NCBI GenBank assembly: GCA_015179025.1
Contig: WHUX01000394.1
Location: forward strand, 1-33,525
Origin: Terfezia claveryi
Taxonomy: Eukaryota > Ascomycota > Pezizomycetes > Pezizales > Pezizaceae
DNA length: 33,525 nucleotides
Direction of reading: 5' to 3'
Under the pieces are notes generated by a model. It did no database searches and was not told the DNA's origin. It saw nothing but the letters and a program-made list of their open reading frames with translations. The translations under genes were made by a program, and so were the position numbers. Numbering within the stretch: position 1 is the first letter of the stretch; each line of letters starts with the position of its first letter. Below, in pieces: positions 11,232 through 21,383 of the stretch.

Positions 11232-12037
11232 ATGGCGACAAATACTAAGCTGGAGGCCGGACACTATGATGTCTATTGCGATAGTAAGTACTGAGATCTA
11301 GGAGTATGTCGATTGATCTGTGCTAATGAGTAAGTCCGATTAATGTCAACAATGAACCGTGGGTGTTTCGCTTAATTTCTCATAACGTATTAGGCAGAGA
11401 TGGAGCGTTTATGACTGGAATTCGCGCTCGCGATGGAAGATGTGTTATTTCTGGAGTCATGAATCCAAGATTAAGAGTTGCTCGTGGGGAGTGGGCTGGT
11501 TTTGAAGCAGCACATATTTTTCCATTAGAAACGAAGAATCCAGTATGGATTCAGGGAATTTTTCGGTCGGTGGATTACAGATATGGATGATAATAATGGA
11601 TCAATTCTTTACAGAACGGGATGTTGCTTCAGTCAACCATTCATCAGCTATTTGACCAATACCTGATATCGGTAAATCCTAGTCTGGTTAGGTGAATCCG
11701 GATGTGAGTATTGTATTAAATCAATAGTTGTTGAAGTTGATACTAACTAGCTGACAGGACAATTACAAGGTTGTTGTGTTTAGTGATGATTATTTAGGAT
11801 TGGACGGAAGAGTGCTTGATCCAGTGTGTCGAAATCCGAATGATTTGTATTGTGTGTCAGACGAGCTTTTGAGATGGCATTTCTGACAGTCCATATTCGC
11901 AAACATGAGGGGAGTGGGAGAGACGATATTCGAGAATGATTTTTCAGGGGGTGATATGATTGGGGTGATAAGCAAGGAGCCATATGCAAAGGAGAGATTG
12001 GAAATAATGGAAGTCGAGAGGTTAATAGAATTTTTTT
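11232..12037 (+). pseudogene. fungal HNH_2-type nuclease gene, broken
   Basis: Exon 1 (11232-11283) begins MATNTKLEAGHYDVYCD. An intron follows at 11284-11330. Exon 2 carries RDGRCVISG and the histidine motif FEAAHIFPLE of the HNH_2 domain seen in many fungal proteins of unknown role. The frame then breaks twice, near 11560 and near 11605. The later HNH residues remain visible in the new frame: NGMLLQ, then IHQLFDQYLIS. A 20-nt insertion (about 11675-11694) interrupts the sequence just before intron 2 (11704-11757, GTGAGT donor, TACTAAC branch point). Exon 3 (from 11758) reads DNYKVVVFSDDYLGLDGRVL, then hits TGA at 11884-11886 within RWHF-stop-QS, where Arg (CGA) is expected. It continues in frame through MRGVGETIFENDF and KEPYAKERLE before the frame runs into T-rich sequence. 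With two frame shifts, an insertion and a nonsense codon, this is a genuine relic rather than a sequencing artefact alone. Confidence 0.85.
11675..11694 (+). repeat. 20-bp insertion with AGTCTGGTT motif inside the HNH relic
   Basis: GTAAATCC (11672-11679) and GTGAATCC (11692-11699) are near-duplicates 20 bp apart. The added segment contains CCTAGTCTGGTTAGG. Removing it restores the expected codons just before the intron donor at 11704. It may be a transposon excision footprint or a small inserted repeat. Confidence 0.55.
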
Positions 12038-12207
12038 ATTTTTATTTTTTAAGAATGTTTTCAAAGTATTCTATTATTGAAAGGGCGGGGGGACAATGCT
12101 CTCCTAGCAGTACCTACCTATAGTCTTGGCATGAGACTAGATGCCCAAAGTGCAGGGGAACTAATATTTTGTATTAGTCATCGATCCGGGGATTAAAGTA
12201 ACCACTC

Positions 12208-12226
12208 ACCTAGTCTGGTTGGCACC
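12208..12226. repeat. right inverted copy of the 19-bp GGTGCCAACCAGACTAGGT repeat
   Basis: This is the exact reverse complement of 9564-9582. It is flanked by a direct pair of CCACTCACC (12202-12210 and 12226-12234). Confidence 0.9.
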
Positions 12227-12234
12227 CACTCACC

Positions 12235-13073
12235 TTAGTTAAAATTCGTACGTTAGGTCCGGCGTGGAGGAGCTAGGACAGAGACTGGTTCCAGAGAGGG
12301 GACTTTTGTTTCCTCTTCATGACTACCGAACTCTCCCTGATGACTAACCTTTCCCCATCGTCAACTGTTTTGTCCACTATTTCTCATCCATCTCAGCTCA
12401 CCCTTTGTCTAACATTGCACAACCCCTCGGTAACTAGTTCTAACTGGTATGTATCTGTCTGTGCAACCAGACTACTGTCTAGTCTATCCTCGCTGGACAT
12501 GTTGCTCGATGTAATCCATTTCTGACTTGTGCGAAGCGTAACGCTACGAGGGTCTAATCGAGACTAAGCGTAACGTAGGTACCTAAAGCGGCTTCATCTG
12601 ATTTTAACATTGAAGAGACCGACTTTAACGCTATATCGCTCGGCATCTAGTCTAATTTAGGAAAGAGAGTAATCATAAGGTTAATTTTGCAAGCATCTAA
12701 TTACATTGATCGCGGCTACATAAATGACGTACAGTACATGTGAAGTTGTTTATTATTGAATGTTCTGTTTTTTATTGGGGAGTTTTGTCTCATTGAATGT
12801 GTTTTTATTTCATTTACTTTGTTTGCTTAATGATTCGGGGTGCATATAATGGAGGTTACGAGTATTGTACTCAGTTATAGAAACGCGTCACATGACTTGT
12901 CGGATACAACCCGTCGTCATTGATCGTGCCCCGCCAAGCCCAATCAAGCTTGACTCTTGATCCGTTGGCCCCGCCAAAACCCTTACTTATCTGCGTGAAA
13001 AAACAATCGGTATTACTCTCAACACTGACGACAAAACTCCATCCCATTTTCACATAAGATTCTCTAAAACCCA
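12235..13073. other. intergenic between the accessory flank and MMS2
   Basis: No gene is supported. AT content rises from about 12600. A further AACCAGACT motif lies at 12465-12473. The last 200 bases should contain the MMS2 promoter and leader; no clear TATA box is seen. Confidence 0.5.
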
Positions 13074-13784
13074 ATGGCCAAAGTCCCCCGGAACTTCCGT
13101 CTGCTGGAGGAGTTAGAGAAGGGAGAGAAAGGGCTTGGAGCTGGTGAGTTATTATAGGCTATTGTAGTTGATATGACCTGGGAGGGCTTTTGATCGCTGA
13201 TCAGCTTTTGGAAAATAGATGGCTGCTCATACGGTCTTGTCGACTCGGACGATGTGATGATGTCCAATTGGAACGCAACCATCTTGGGCCCTCCACATGT
13301 ATGTATACCTACTTAGCTGTTGCATTGCAATGGAGACTCGGAGAGAAAGGACTGAATCCGCCTGAATTACTCATTTAGTCCGTCCACGAAAACCGCATCT
13401 ATTCCTTAAAATTCCATTGCGGTGATAGCTACCCAGACCAACCTCCTACCGTCTCCTTCATTTCTAGGATCAACCTCCCCTGTGTGAACCAGTACGGCAA
13501 TGTGAGTCAGCCATTGCCAAAGCTTGGTCGTTTCAAGATTGAACCACTCCCGAACGTTGAACATTAATCCCCCACCCACATAGGTCGATATCTCCAAACT
13601 CCAACGAGTAGCCCAATGGAACAGAGACTTTACTATGGAAAAGATCCTCGTAGCTCTCCGAGAGTAACTCCCCCACACTCCATCTTCCCATTCTTCACCC
13701 ACTGACTTATAATCTCATTATAGATTCATGGCCCACCCGAGCAACAAGAAACTCCCCCAGCCTGCAGAAGGCACAACATACTAA
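13074..13784 (+). CDS. MMS2: ubiquitin-conjugating enzyme variant Mms2
   Basis: Five exons (13074-13143, 13219-13298, 13379-13501, 13584-13663, 13724-13784) join in frame to give 137 residues, the same length as yeast Mms2. It starts MAKVPRNFRLLEELEKGEKG. The UBC fold is complete: SNWNATILGPPH, ENRIYSLKFHCGDSYPDQPP, TVSFISRINLPCVNQYGN, then a shortened C-terminal half ending PQPAEGTTY. As in other E2 variants, the catalytic-cysteine segment and the long C-terminal helices of active E2s are absent. Mms2 pairs with Ubc13 to build K63-linked chains on PCNA during error-free damage tolerance. Introns are 60-82 nt with GTGAGT, GTATGT or GTAACT donors. No break is present, which makes this a good reference for sequence quality. 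Confidence 0.97.
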
Positions 13785-14413
13785 ACTGAGCACACACCAA
13801 GCACGATGTCTTCACTGCACGACGACATCCCATGATACATGATACATGATAACACTTTTTTTGCACAAGTTCAATGGCGTGGGTTGGAGCTTGGTAGATG
13901 TCTTTTTGCTTATTTTGTTTGATTTCTCCTTATAAGCATGAGGTTAGCTGTTACCGGGTGCGTTTGGTTGGGTGCTGTAGAGATTTGTTTGATGATTTGC
14001 TTTTAAAGTCAAGAGTATCCAAACCGAATTCTACATGCTATACAAGACAAGAGTCTATCAGATCTGGGGGAAATCTCAGCGCTCGTTGGTGAGAATTTAC
14101 TGCTATTATTGCCAAGTAACGGAAGCATTAGCACAATGTGTACAACCAACTAAATGAATATTTTTATTCCATCTTTAATTAGGAAACCCCCCTCGCAAAA
14201 TAAAACAGAATAAATAAATAGACGGCAGAAATCTTGGACTACTTTTGAAATAATGGTGCAAGAGTAGGAATAATGCTGATTGAATGATAATTATGTCCTG
14301 CGGCAAGACATGTACATTATCAGGACATGACGGACAACAAGAGGAAAAACTAAATTGGAGACCAAACGTAGAAATCAAAAACACTTTGGTTCCTCTCTAC
14401 AAGTCATTCTTTC
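13785..14413. other. convergent intergenic region
   Basis: It lies between the 3' ends of MMS2 and the minus-strand coiled-coil gene and should hold both terminators. A short CATGATA repeat (about 13830-13852) and AT-rich stretches near 14150-14230 are the only notable elements. Confidence 0.5.
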
Positions 14414-15865
14414 CTACCGCCACGCTCCCAGCCTCGCCTCCCCCTCGTCACCCGCCTTCTCCCCCCCTAATATTTCCTGAATCTGACTCATCTTCTTCCG
14501 TAGCTGCTCCTCTAATGCATTATACTTACTCTGAATCGTTGCAATCTCCGTTTTCATCCTTTCGTTCTCTGCAGTTAATCTAGCATTTGAACCGCGGATG
14601 GAGTCGATTAGTGAGTTTCTCTCGGAAGCGAGAATGCGGGAAATTGAGCTTATAGGGATATCGATTGATATTGTTCGCTCCGGAGATGAGGAGGAGATTG
14701 TGCCGTTGGTATGGGTGGGGGTCATCGAAGAGGTGGAGACTGTGGGCGAAACTGTGGAGATGTTACCATTCTGAATGTAGGAGGCAGTCGCAACTTGGGA
14801 TTGGGGTTGCTGAGATGCTGCTGCTAATTGTGGGTGAACTTGTTGAATGTTGTTTAGTTGAGGGGGAGGCCCGTTGACTGTGGTGAAGGATGTTGAAGGG
14901 CCTGCACCTGGTGGTGGTGGGAAGTTCACTTGGGCTTGAGATAACGGTGGTAAGGAAAGGGTTTGTGGCGAGAGGTGTGATTGCAGTTGCAGTTGCGACT
15001 GTGGCTGAACGTTGGGACCCTCGAGGTCTTGACCACCGTCAGAGTCCGTGGAGTGTTTGGTCTAGATAATTGGGAGCTCCAGTGAATATTCTTATGACAC
15101 GAGACATCTGATTCTTTCGATACATGTCATGTATGTATACCAGCTATAGTAGCCTTCACAGAAGTATAACATGCCGATTGATCAAGATCAGACAGAAAAA
15201 TATACGCAGAAAATCACAAAGAGAATTGATATAGCTACCTACCCGTTTTCTCGGCCGCTTTGAATCTGGGAACCGTCCATCATCGTCAGTGGTATTGGTA
15301 CCCTGCGCAGCCGAGGACGATTAGCTCGTGTCTCAGTTGTATATGGACTTGTATCGTCCAGAAAGGGCCCTTACACTCTCACTCGTCCATACCACTCGGA
15401 CACCTCCACCCTCCACAGCCTTCTCCAATAGGTCTAAGTTCGGGCGGCTAATTGAGCTCAGCTGCACAAAAGGGAACTCCGTCCCAGGCTCGACTTCGAA
15501 ACGCCATGAAACCGTAGATGACGGTTTTGTTGTCTTGATGTCTTTTGGGTCCACGTGATGAGTTGTTTGAGTTTCTGTTGTTTATCAAGAGGTAAGTTAA
15601 TAGTGTTAGCAGTGCTTGGAGAAGTTATTAGCAAGCGATACGGTATTTGTGACAACGACCTTTCGGGGTCAGATGAAGAAACAAAAAATGAACCAATCTG
15701 CGAGAAAACAATATCGCTGTGGGGGGTTGATGAAAGGGGTAGCGTACTAATTAGCTCGACGAGCAGCTCTTTTGCACGGGTGCAGCGCTTCTCTCTTGCG
15801 CGATTGGAGTAATGCGACGGGCTCTGGAGTTGTGAGGGCAGTTTCGGCGAGGCTGAACTCGTCAT
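14414..15865 (-). CDS. unrecognised coiled-coil, probably nuclear protein (one frame break)
   Basis: Three exons on the minus strand: 15865-15375, 15302-15243 and 15061-14414, with introns of 72 nt (GTAAGG) and 181 nt (GTAGGT). The start is MTSSASPKLPSQ. Exon 1 needs one extra base near 15524-15527 (four T on the plus strand, AAAA in the gene) to pass from TWTQKTSRQQ to STVSWRFEVEPGTEFPF. With it the total is 399 residues. Exon 2 ends in a basic cluster, KRPRKR, continued by TKHSTDSD, which resembles a nuclear localisation signal. A Gln/Ser/Pro-rich low-complexity middle follows. The C-terminal coiled coil (ILASERNSLIDSIRGSN to LEEQLRKKMSQIQEIL) spans roughly 55 residues. I do not recognise the family. 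The layout (conserved N-terminal domain, basic patch, disordered linker, coil) would suit a transcription or chromatin factor, but that is inference. Confidence 0.72.
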
Positions 15866-16589
15866 GATCCCGTCCCTTCCCTCCGATAATTTTATATTAT
15901 TTTATTTTATTTTATTTTTGTGGTAGGCCAGTCAAGACGAGGCGACGCAAAGGAATGGGGCGGGATTGGATTGAGGCGTAGCGGAGGCGTTGTTACGGCG
16001 AGGGGGGGGGAGGGGGCGGTTGTGTGGTGGTGTTCACCAGACGGGGGTTTGTGTGTGGGGGTGGGGTGAGGGAAGGGCGAGGGAGCTATCAAGCCAATAA
16101 GTACCTGACGTCCGGTCCGGAGGTAGCTTTTGGTAGGGGTTGTGGGGGTTGGGTCAGACAGATACTGGCAATAAGTATCGTGGGACCGTCTGTCGGGCGT
16201 GGATATGGGGGGGGTCAGAAGGGGGTCAGAAGGAGTCAAGATGTGATCCAATTCAACGCTCCAACGAGGTTTGTGACCGAGGAAATCAAGATCAGGATCA
16301 GGATGGGGGGAGATCAGGGTTGACGTTGGGACTTCTCAGCGATATGAGGTGGGGAGAACCGTCTGGAGACGAGTCAACGTCATTCCTTTCAAGCATGTCA
16401 TATCTTATGGCCTAGCGGTCTTGCAATTGGCGGGGCTTGGCATGCGCTGCGGTCACAAAGGGACTGGTGGGGTGCAGCACCCCCACAGAGCAAGGCATAC
16501 CGAATATCAATCACAGGCAAAACACCCGACTCCTAGCCTGCCTCCTGTCTGGTGGTCGAAGACGACGATTGGGTAGTAAGAATATTATA
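15866..16589. other. divergent intergenic region, G-rich
   Basis: This is the shared upstream region of the minus-strand coiled-coil gene and prefoldin 3. It contains a (TTTTA)n tract at about 15888-15918 and a strongly G-rich plus strand at 15990-16230. A 114-codon minus-strand frame over the G-rich part is proline/threonine-rich and looks like a composition artefact. Confidence 0.5.
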
Positions 16590-17555
16590 ATGGCAAGCCA
16601 GAGGTGAGTCGTCTTCTTGTCCCTTGTTGTCTACGAGACAGAGGTTCGCCTACCAGGCCTCTCCTATTTTGTAAGCTTGACTTGCAAAAGCTAACCTACG
16701 TTCTCGGCATATTTCCACAGTGCAGATGCCGCAACCAATCCGCGGGGCATCCCAACAGCCCCGTTCGTCGAGAAGGTCGAGGACTACATCGCGACGCGGG
16801 CAGATGTTGAGCCAGCGTTGAGAAAGTTCCAGGAGATGATCTCGTAGGGACCTACTCTCCCTTGCACACAAATTCAATCGATGTTAATCAACCTCATGCA
16901 GAAAATACCAATTCATGGAAGTCAACACCCAACGCCGGGCTCTTTCGCTGAGTGACAAGATACCAGAAATACAAAAGACCTTGGACACCGTGCGGTTTCT
17001 CAAAGTCCGGAAAGTGAGTGTACTCACGGCGCGGTTTGCAGTCTTGAGGGAAGCCAACAGGAGACTGATAAATGGGGTTGGGAGGATGCGATAGGATTCG
17101 GGTGAGCCGTTTGAGACGAACTTTGAGTTGAACGACACATTATATGCGAAAGCGAGCGTCAAGGCAGGCGAGGAGGTGTACCTATGGCTGGGGGTATGAA
17201 TTACCCGTCATTGGGTGGGGAACCTCCCATGCATGGCTGACATATAGTGGGACCAGGCCAATGTGATGCTTTCATACCCGGTTGCGGAAGCTGAAGAGCT
17301 TCTCCAAGGGAAGCTCGCTGCGGCGAAGGAGAGCTTGGGGAATTGTGAAGAGGACTGGATTTCCTGAGGCAGCAGATAACAGTGAGTATAACCTTGGAAG
17401 AGAAACGAAAACCCATAAAAGTACAACTTCTGTGTTGTGTATATGCTGATAATGTACAATGGCTATAGACGCTGGAAGTGAACACTGCGAGGTTGTACAA
17501 CTGGGAGGTTGCACAGAAGAGAAAAGAAAAGGAGGCTGAAGGGTCGGAGAAGTAG
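16590..17555 (+). CDS. PAC10: prefoldin subunit 3 (one frame break)
   Basis: Six exons: 16590-16603, 16721-16843, 16902-17013, 17095-17193, 17257-17381 and 17469-17555. The product, about 186 residues, starts MASQSADAATNPRGIPTAPF and contains the alpha-prefoldin signature pieces FVEKVEDYI, KYQFMEVNTQRRALSLSDKI, FELNDTLYAKA, VYLWLGANVMLSYPVAEAE and the C-terminal helix LEVNTARLYNWEVAQKR. In exon 5 the frame fails at about 17353-17358: GACTGG should read as if one more base were present, giving DLDFLRQQIT before the donor. With that base every exon phase closes. The exon 5 acceptor is placed at 17256 by homology; 17247 is possible and would add three codons. Prefoldin passes unfolded actin and tubulin to the CCT chaperonin, and subunit 3 is an alpha-type subunit. 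The break is most likely a sequence error. Confidence 0.94.
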
Positions 17556-19721
17556 ATATGCTATAGCTAGTTGAATATGCGCGTTATAATCTATCGGTGA
17601 ATTAACAAAAGTCGCTACATAGTGCATAAATCTAAATGCAACAACATGGAATGTCTTACCCAGCACGAGCTTGCAAAAACGCTGGGACTAGACTTGACTT
17701 CCAAGTACAACACTTGAGCCTAATCGGATTTGCGCCTTGCTGTAAATATTTGCGCGAATTCATGTCGTAAGTTAAGTAGGTTGTCCAATTTGTCCTTTGC
17801 GAAGCATGGTGCGGGGCACAGTTTGATTTAGCAACCCCGTATGGGTTTGTGGTTTTTGCCGGTAGGGCAAGGCCCGTTCTACCAGAGCCTGTGTTCGATT
17901 CCCAGTAGCTCTGTAAAGGAGTTAAAAAAGAATTTTCCTGTACTGTAGCAGGCGTCGGTGCCGAGTAGGAAAAAAATAGTTAGGTAGCTCGACTCGGGCC
18001 GACGCGGCACAGTTTACGGATCTTACCCACCTCTGCAATGAACAATTCCCTTCGAAATTGCTGGTTCGAGGCTAGAACTCTCACTCTATTTCCTAGGCAA
18101 GTTACTCTCGAAAAACTCTGGTTTTGATTTTATGGACTACTTTTTGTATCCGGACTTATGTAGATGAGCATGATGCTGCCACTCCCTAGGCAGAGCAAGT
18201 GCAAGTTATGCTAACCGAAGTAGCCCCGTGATAAAAGCCCCAATAATATACGGAGTATACAACACCTTCTACTTCTCGGTAGCCATCATATTCCTTGCAA
18301 GATTGCAGTTCCGAGAACTAGTTCCGGTGTTCATGCACAATTAGTACCTACAATGACTTGTCCATCCTTTTTTCGGAACACTGAATTTCTAATTATCACA
18401 AGCAACTTCTGGATCTTGATACCAGACTGATATGACCTAACCCCAGCCCTTGGGCTATCGGCTCCGGTTACCGCTCATGCGTAGACCACCCTCACGCGAG
18501 AACTCGTAACACTATAGTTGGAATATGAGGTATCCCACTCTTGTTTGCGTCTTATTCTTGCTATCACCCATTTTTAAAGCAAAACGGTCCCATTATCCTC
18601 CTACCCAGTTAGGTTAGACAAACCAAACTTTGAACTCACCGATGACAGATGTTTATAACGTTATGCTGGAGGTTGCCTTGTTATCCAGACTCTCTACTTT
18701 TACGTCCGTGTACAATGCAGGCCACAGTATTCATGTAAAAGTGGCATATCTCCGTTTTCTGTCCATGTGTCCTTTCGAGCCTGTTGAAACTCCCTCCGTA
18801 CATTGCTTTCCTTGCACTCTGTTCCACAGCTGCGTGTGCTACTTCTCTGCATGATCCATGACTGCTCAATTGCTCTACAGCATCCTGCGGCTGTGCGTGG
18901 CCTTCTGCTGCATTCTATACCCGCACAGAAATGTGTGTTTATGGAGAAGGAGGTTGATGCCTCGAAGGAATTTGAATACTCGTGGAGGAGAGAGCTACGG
19001 TAAACCCATAGAAAAGTGGGTTGAGGATCCAGTGGAAGGAGGGGTTTGAGGGTATTCGGCGAGATGAGAGAGTAGAAGAGGATCCATCTGATATCTTGTT
19101 CTGCGGTAATACTGTGGCTTGATAACTATGCCGGTCTGCCACCTCTGTAGCATCGATGTGGAAGTAGAAAGTATGACTCGCTAGGCACAACAGACTAAAC
19201 TCGCTAGAAAAAATAGATTTGCTTAAAACGGAAGCTCGGCTTAGTCTGGTTGGCAGCTCGGGCTATAGGTATCGTTTTTCATAGGCACATGATCGATCAA
19301 TCATAGAATAGAAATACAACACTTTGCAGATTCCTCACAGGATCGTGAGTCGAGCTTTTTAATTCTGAGTGTGATTGATTTATCTCTTTCTTCAGTTTTG
19401 GCAGTACTAGAAAGACCCGGCGTGACTCTATTCTTCTGGGTAAGTCGGATCTAAGCACACTTATTCTTTACTCCGCTGCAGAGTCGTACCAGGCTGGAAC
19501 TCTGCATGATTCTAGTATTGCATTGAAAGATTTGCATGTTTGTTTACTAATAACGTAGAGGCTAGTACACAGGTGACAACGCCAAGTAACTAGCCCCGTC
19601 CGCCGCCAACGCCAAGATTGTCAACTTTTCCTGGCAAACTACGGAGTAACTTCCCCCACAAAGCTCCAGCTGCTCAATAACACAGCTCAAACCAACCCAC
19701 CACATCCTCCACACCACAAAA
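17556..19721. other. long intergenic region, SINE-like traces only
   Basis: No gene is supported over 2.1 kb. Two RNA polymerase III B-box-like sequences occur at 17893-17901 and 18064-18072. An AGTCTGGTT motif is at 19243-19251. A short helical frame near 18942-19003 (MEKEVDASKEFEYSWRREL) may be a gene relic but has no partner exons that I can see. The final 100 bases should hold the NOP16 promoter. Confidence 0.5.
17840..18075 (+). repeat. possible tRNA-derived SINE remnant
   Basis: GTTCGATTC (17893-17901) and GTTCGAGGC (18064-18072) both fit the pol III B-box pattern GWTCRANNC. The upstream sequence TTTTTGCCGGTAGGGCAAGG is vaguely D-arm-like. No cloverleaf with a pairing acceptor stem can be drawn, so this is not a functional tRNA gene. 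Confidence 0.2.
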
Positions 19722-20581
19722 ATGGGTCGCGAACTTCAAAAGAAAAAGAACCGTAGCTCCATTCCTCGCCACACTAGGCGGCGGAACCCGCGAATCCACA
19801 AGATCAAGAGTTTCGGGAACGAGATCATTGCGCAGAATTGGTATGTTGCGTTAGCTTTGCTGACTGGAAATACTGGCGGGAACTGAAATGCTGACCTTGT
19901 GGTTTCGTGTAGGAATAAAAATGAGACGCTGCAGCAAAAGTATGTAGTTTGTTACTTCTTAGGCTCCTGTTGGGAGGGAATCGGGAGAATAGGTGAATGG
20001 ATAATGAATGAGGTTAATGCCGGTTATTGATTTTATTTTTGTGGCATTAGCTATAAACGCCTTGGGCTCGCCGTAAAGCTCAATAAGCCCACCGGCGGAG
20101 TCGAGAAATCCCTTTCTAGTTCTACATCCACCACCACCCCCGCGGCCGCGGGTGCCTTTCCCCCCAGCGTCTCCCTCACTGCCCCGCAGTGCCCCATTGC
20201 ACCAGGCGAAGCCCGCATCGAGCGCGACGCAGATGGAAACATCGTCAACATCATCTACGGCGCCACGGGCGAAGCTCGTCTCGACCAACTCGAAGCCACG
20301 GCTATGCAGCAGAATGGGCACTCGGAGAACCGACAACAGAAGTTGTCAAGGCGCTGATAGAACGTGCAAGTAGGGGGGTAAAGGTGGAGCGGAACCAGAG
20401 TGGGAGGGAGAAGCAGTGGATTGAGAGGTTGGTGGAGAGGTATGGTGAGGATTATAGGAAGATGAGCTGGGATCGGAAGCTGAATCCGCATCAGCAGAGT
20501 GAGGGGGATATCAGGAAGAGGGTGGTGAAGTGGAGGCAGATGAAGGAGAAGGGGGCGAAGGGGGAGGCAGGCGCTGCTTAG
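19722..20581 (+). CDS. NOP16: ribosome biogenesis protein Nop16 (one frame break)
   Basis: Exons 19722-19840, 19913-19939 and 20051-20581 give about 225 residues. The start MGRELQKKKNRSSIPRHTRR, the block GNEIIAQNWNKNETLQQNYK and RLGLAVKLNKPTGG are the conserved N-terminal Nop16 signature. The C-terminal signature is in another frame: PTTEVVKALIERA, then WIERLVERYGEDYRKM and WDRKLNPHQQSEGDIRKR. One missing base at about 20319-20335 (within CTCGGAGAACCGACAACAG) would unite them; the exon phases then sum exactly. Nop16 acts in the nucleolus in 60S subunit assembly. Because the second half keeps full conservation to its stop codon, a sequencing deletion is more likely than loss of function. A T-rich stretch directly follows the stop. 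Confidence 0.95.
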
Positions 20582-20807
20582 ATTCTTTTTTCTTTTTCTT
20601 TTTTTTTTTTTTTATTTTAAGATTTGTTCGATTCTGATTGTATCAATACTTTGCCTTTCGATGTATTGGCGTTTAGGGGGATCTCAAAAAGTCGAAGGAC
20701 ATGTAGGTACCGGTAAGAAGTAGTACGTGAGAACCACAGTAACCTTACCTAAGTATATGTAAGTACAGTTATATCAATCATATCCGCCTAACTATCGCGA
20801 CCCACAT

Positions 20808-20827
20808 CCGTCCGTCCGTCCGTCCGT
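20808..20827 (+). repeat. (CCGT)5 microsatellite
   Basis: Five perfect CCGT units. Confidence 0.95.
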
Positions 20828-20844
20828 TAGATATTCTATCTACA

Positions 20845-20864
20845 TATCTATCTATCTATCTATC
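20845..20864 (+). repeat. (TATC)5 microsatellite
   Basis: Five perfect TATC units, 17 bp after the CCGT array. Confidence 0.95.
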
Positions 20865-21383
20865 GCACATCCCTCACACACCAAATAAAATTAAAAAAAC
20901 AGCCATATCCCCCGCGTAGCAATTTTCCGCGGAACAAATTCCCCCCAACCACATGCCAAGACACATGAAATTTTTTTTAAATTTTTTTTTATTAATATTT
21001 TTTTTATTTTTTTTTAGATGACCTTGGTGGGGAGGCCCCGATTTCGATACGATGGAAAAAAAACTAAGTACAGGGGCTTTTAGGACTGGTGGTGCTGCGG
21101 TGTGGTGGGGTGAGGTATGGCGAAGTTGGGGGACTCGGAGGCTTTCTCCGGTGTTTTGTTCTCTTGGATGGATGAATGCCCCCCCGTATTCGAATATCTA
21201 ATATATATTGGTATATGTATAATATACATATATATATATACATACCTGAATTGACCCAATGTGCGAAGACCTAGACTAACTTACTATACCCCTCCTCCAT
21301 CCCATCCAATCCTGCTCAATTGGCCTTCCTCACACATATTTGGAGCTCGTTCAAGGAAACCCCCCCCCCTCCGGTAACGCATC

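Larger units (their letters stand above)
20582..21383. other. intergenic with simple repeats
   Basis: Between NOP16 and MET1 (same strand). It includes a T-rich run (20587-20620), (CCGT)5, (TATC)5, poly-T/AT tracts at 20968-21017 and a TA-rich run at 21201-21241. A run of C (about 21361-21369) lies just upstream of the MET1 start. Confidence 0.7.

Noticed and set aside
15907..16251. 114-codon minus-strand open frame
   Set aside because: Pro/Thr/His-rich product of a G-rich plus strand, with no domain or splice context; it lies in a divergent promoter region.
17840..17915. tRNA gene around GTTCGATTC
   Set aside because: No acceptor-stem pairing and no credible D and anticodon arms; kept only as a SINE-like trace.
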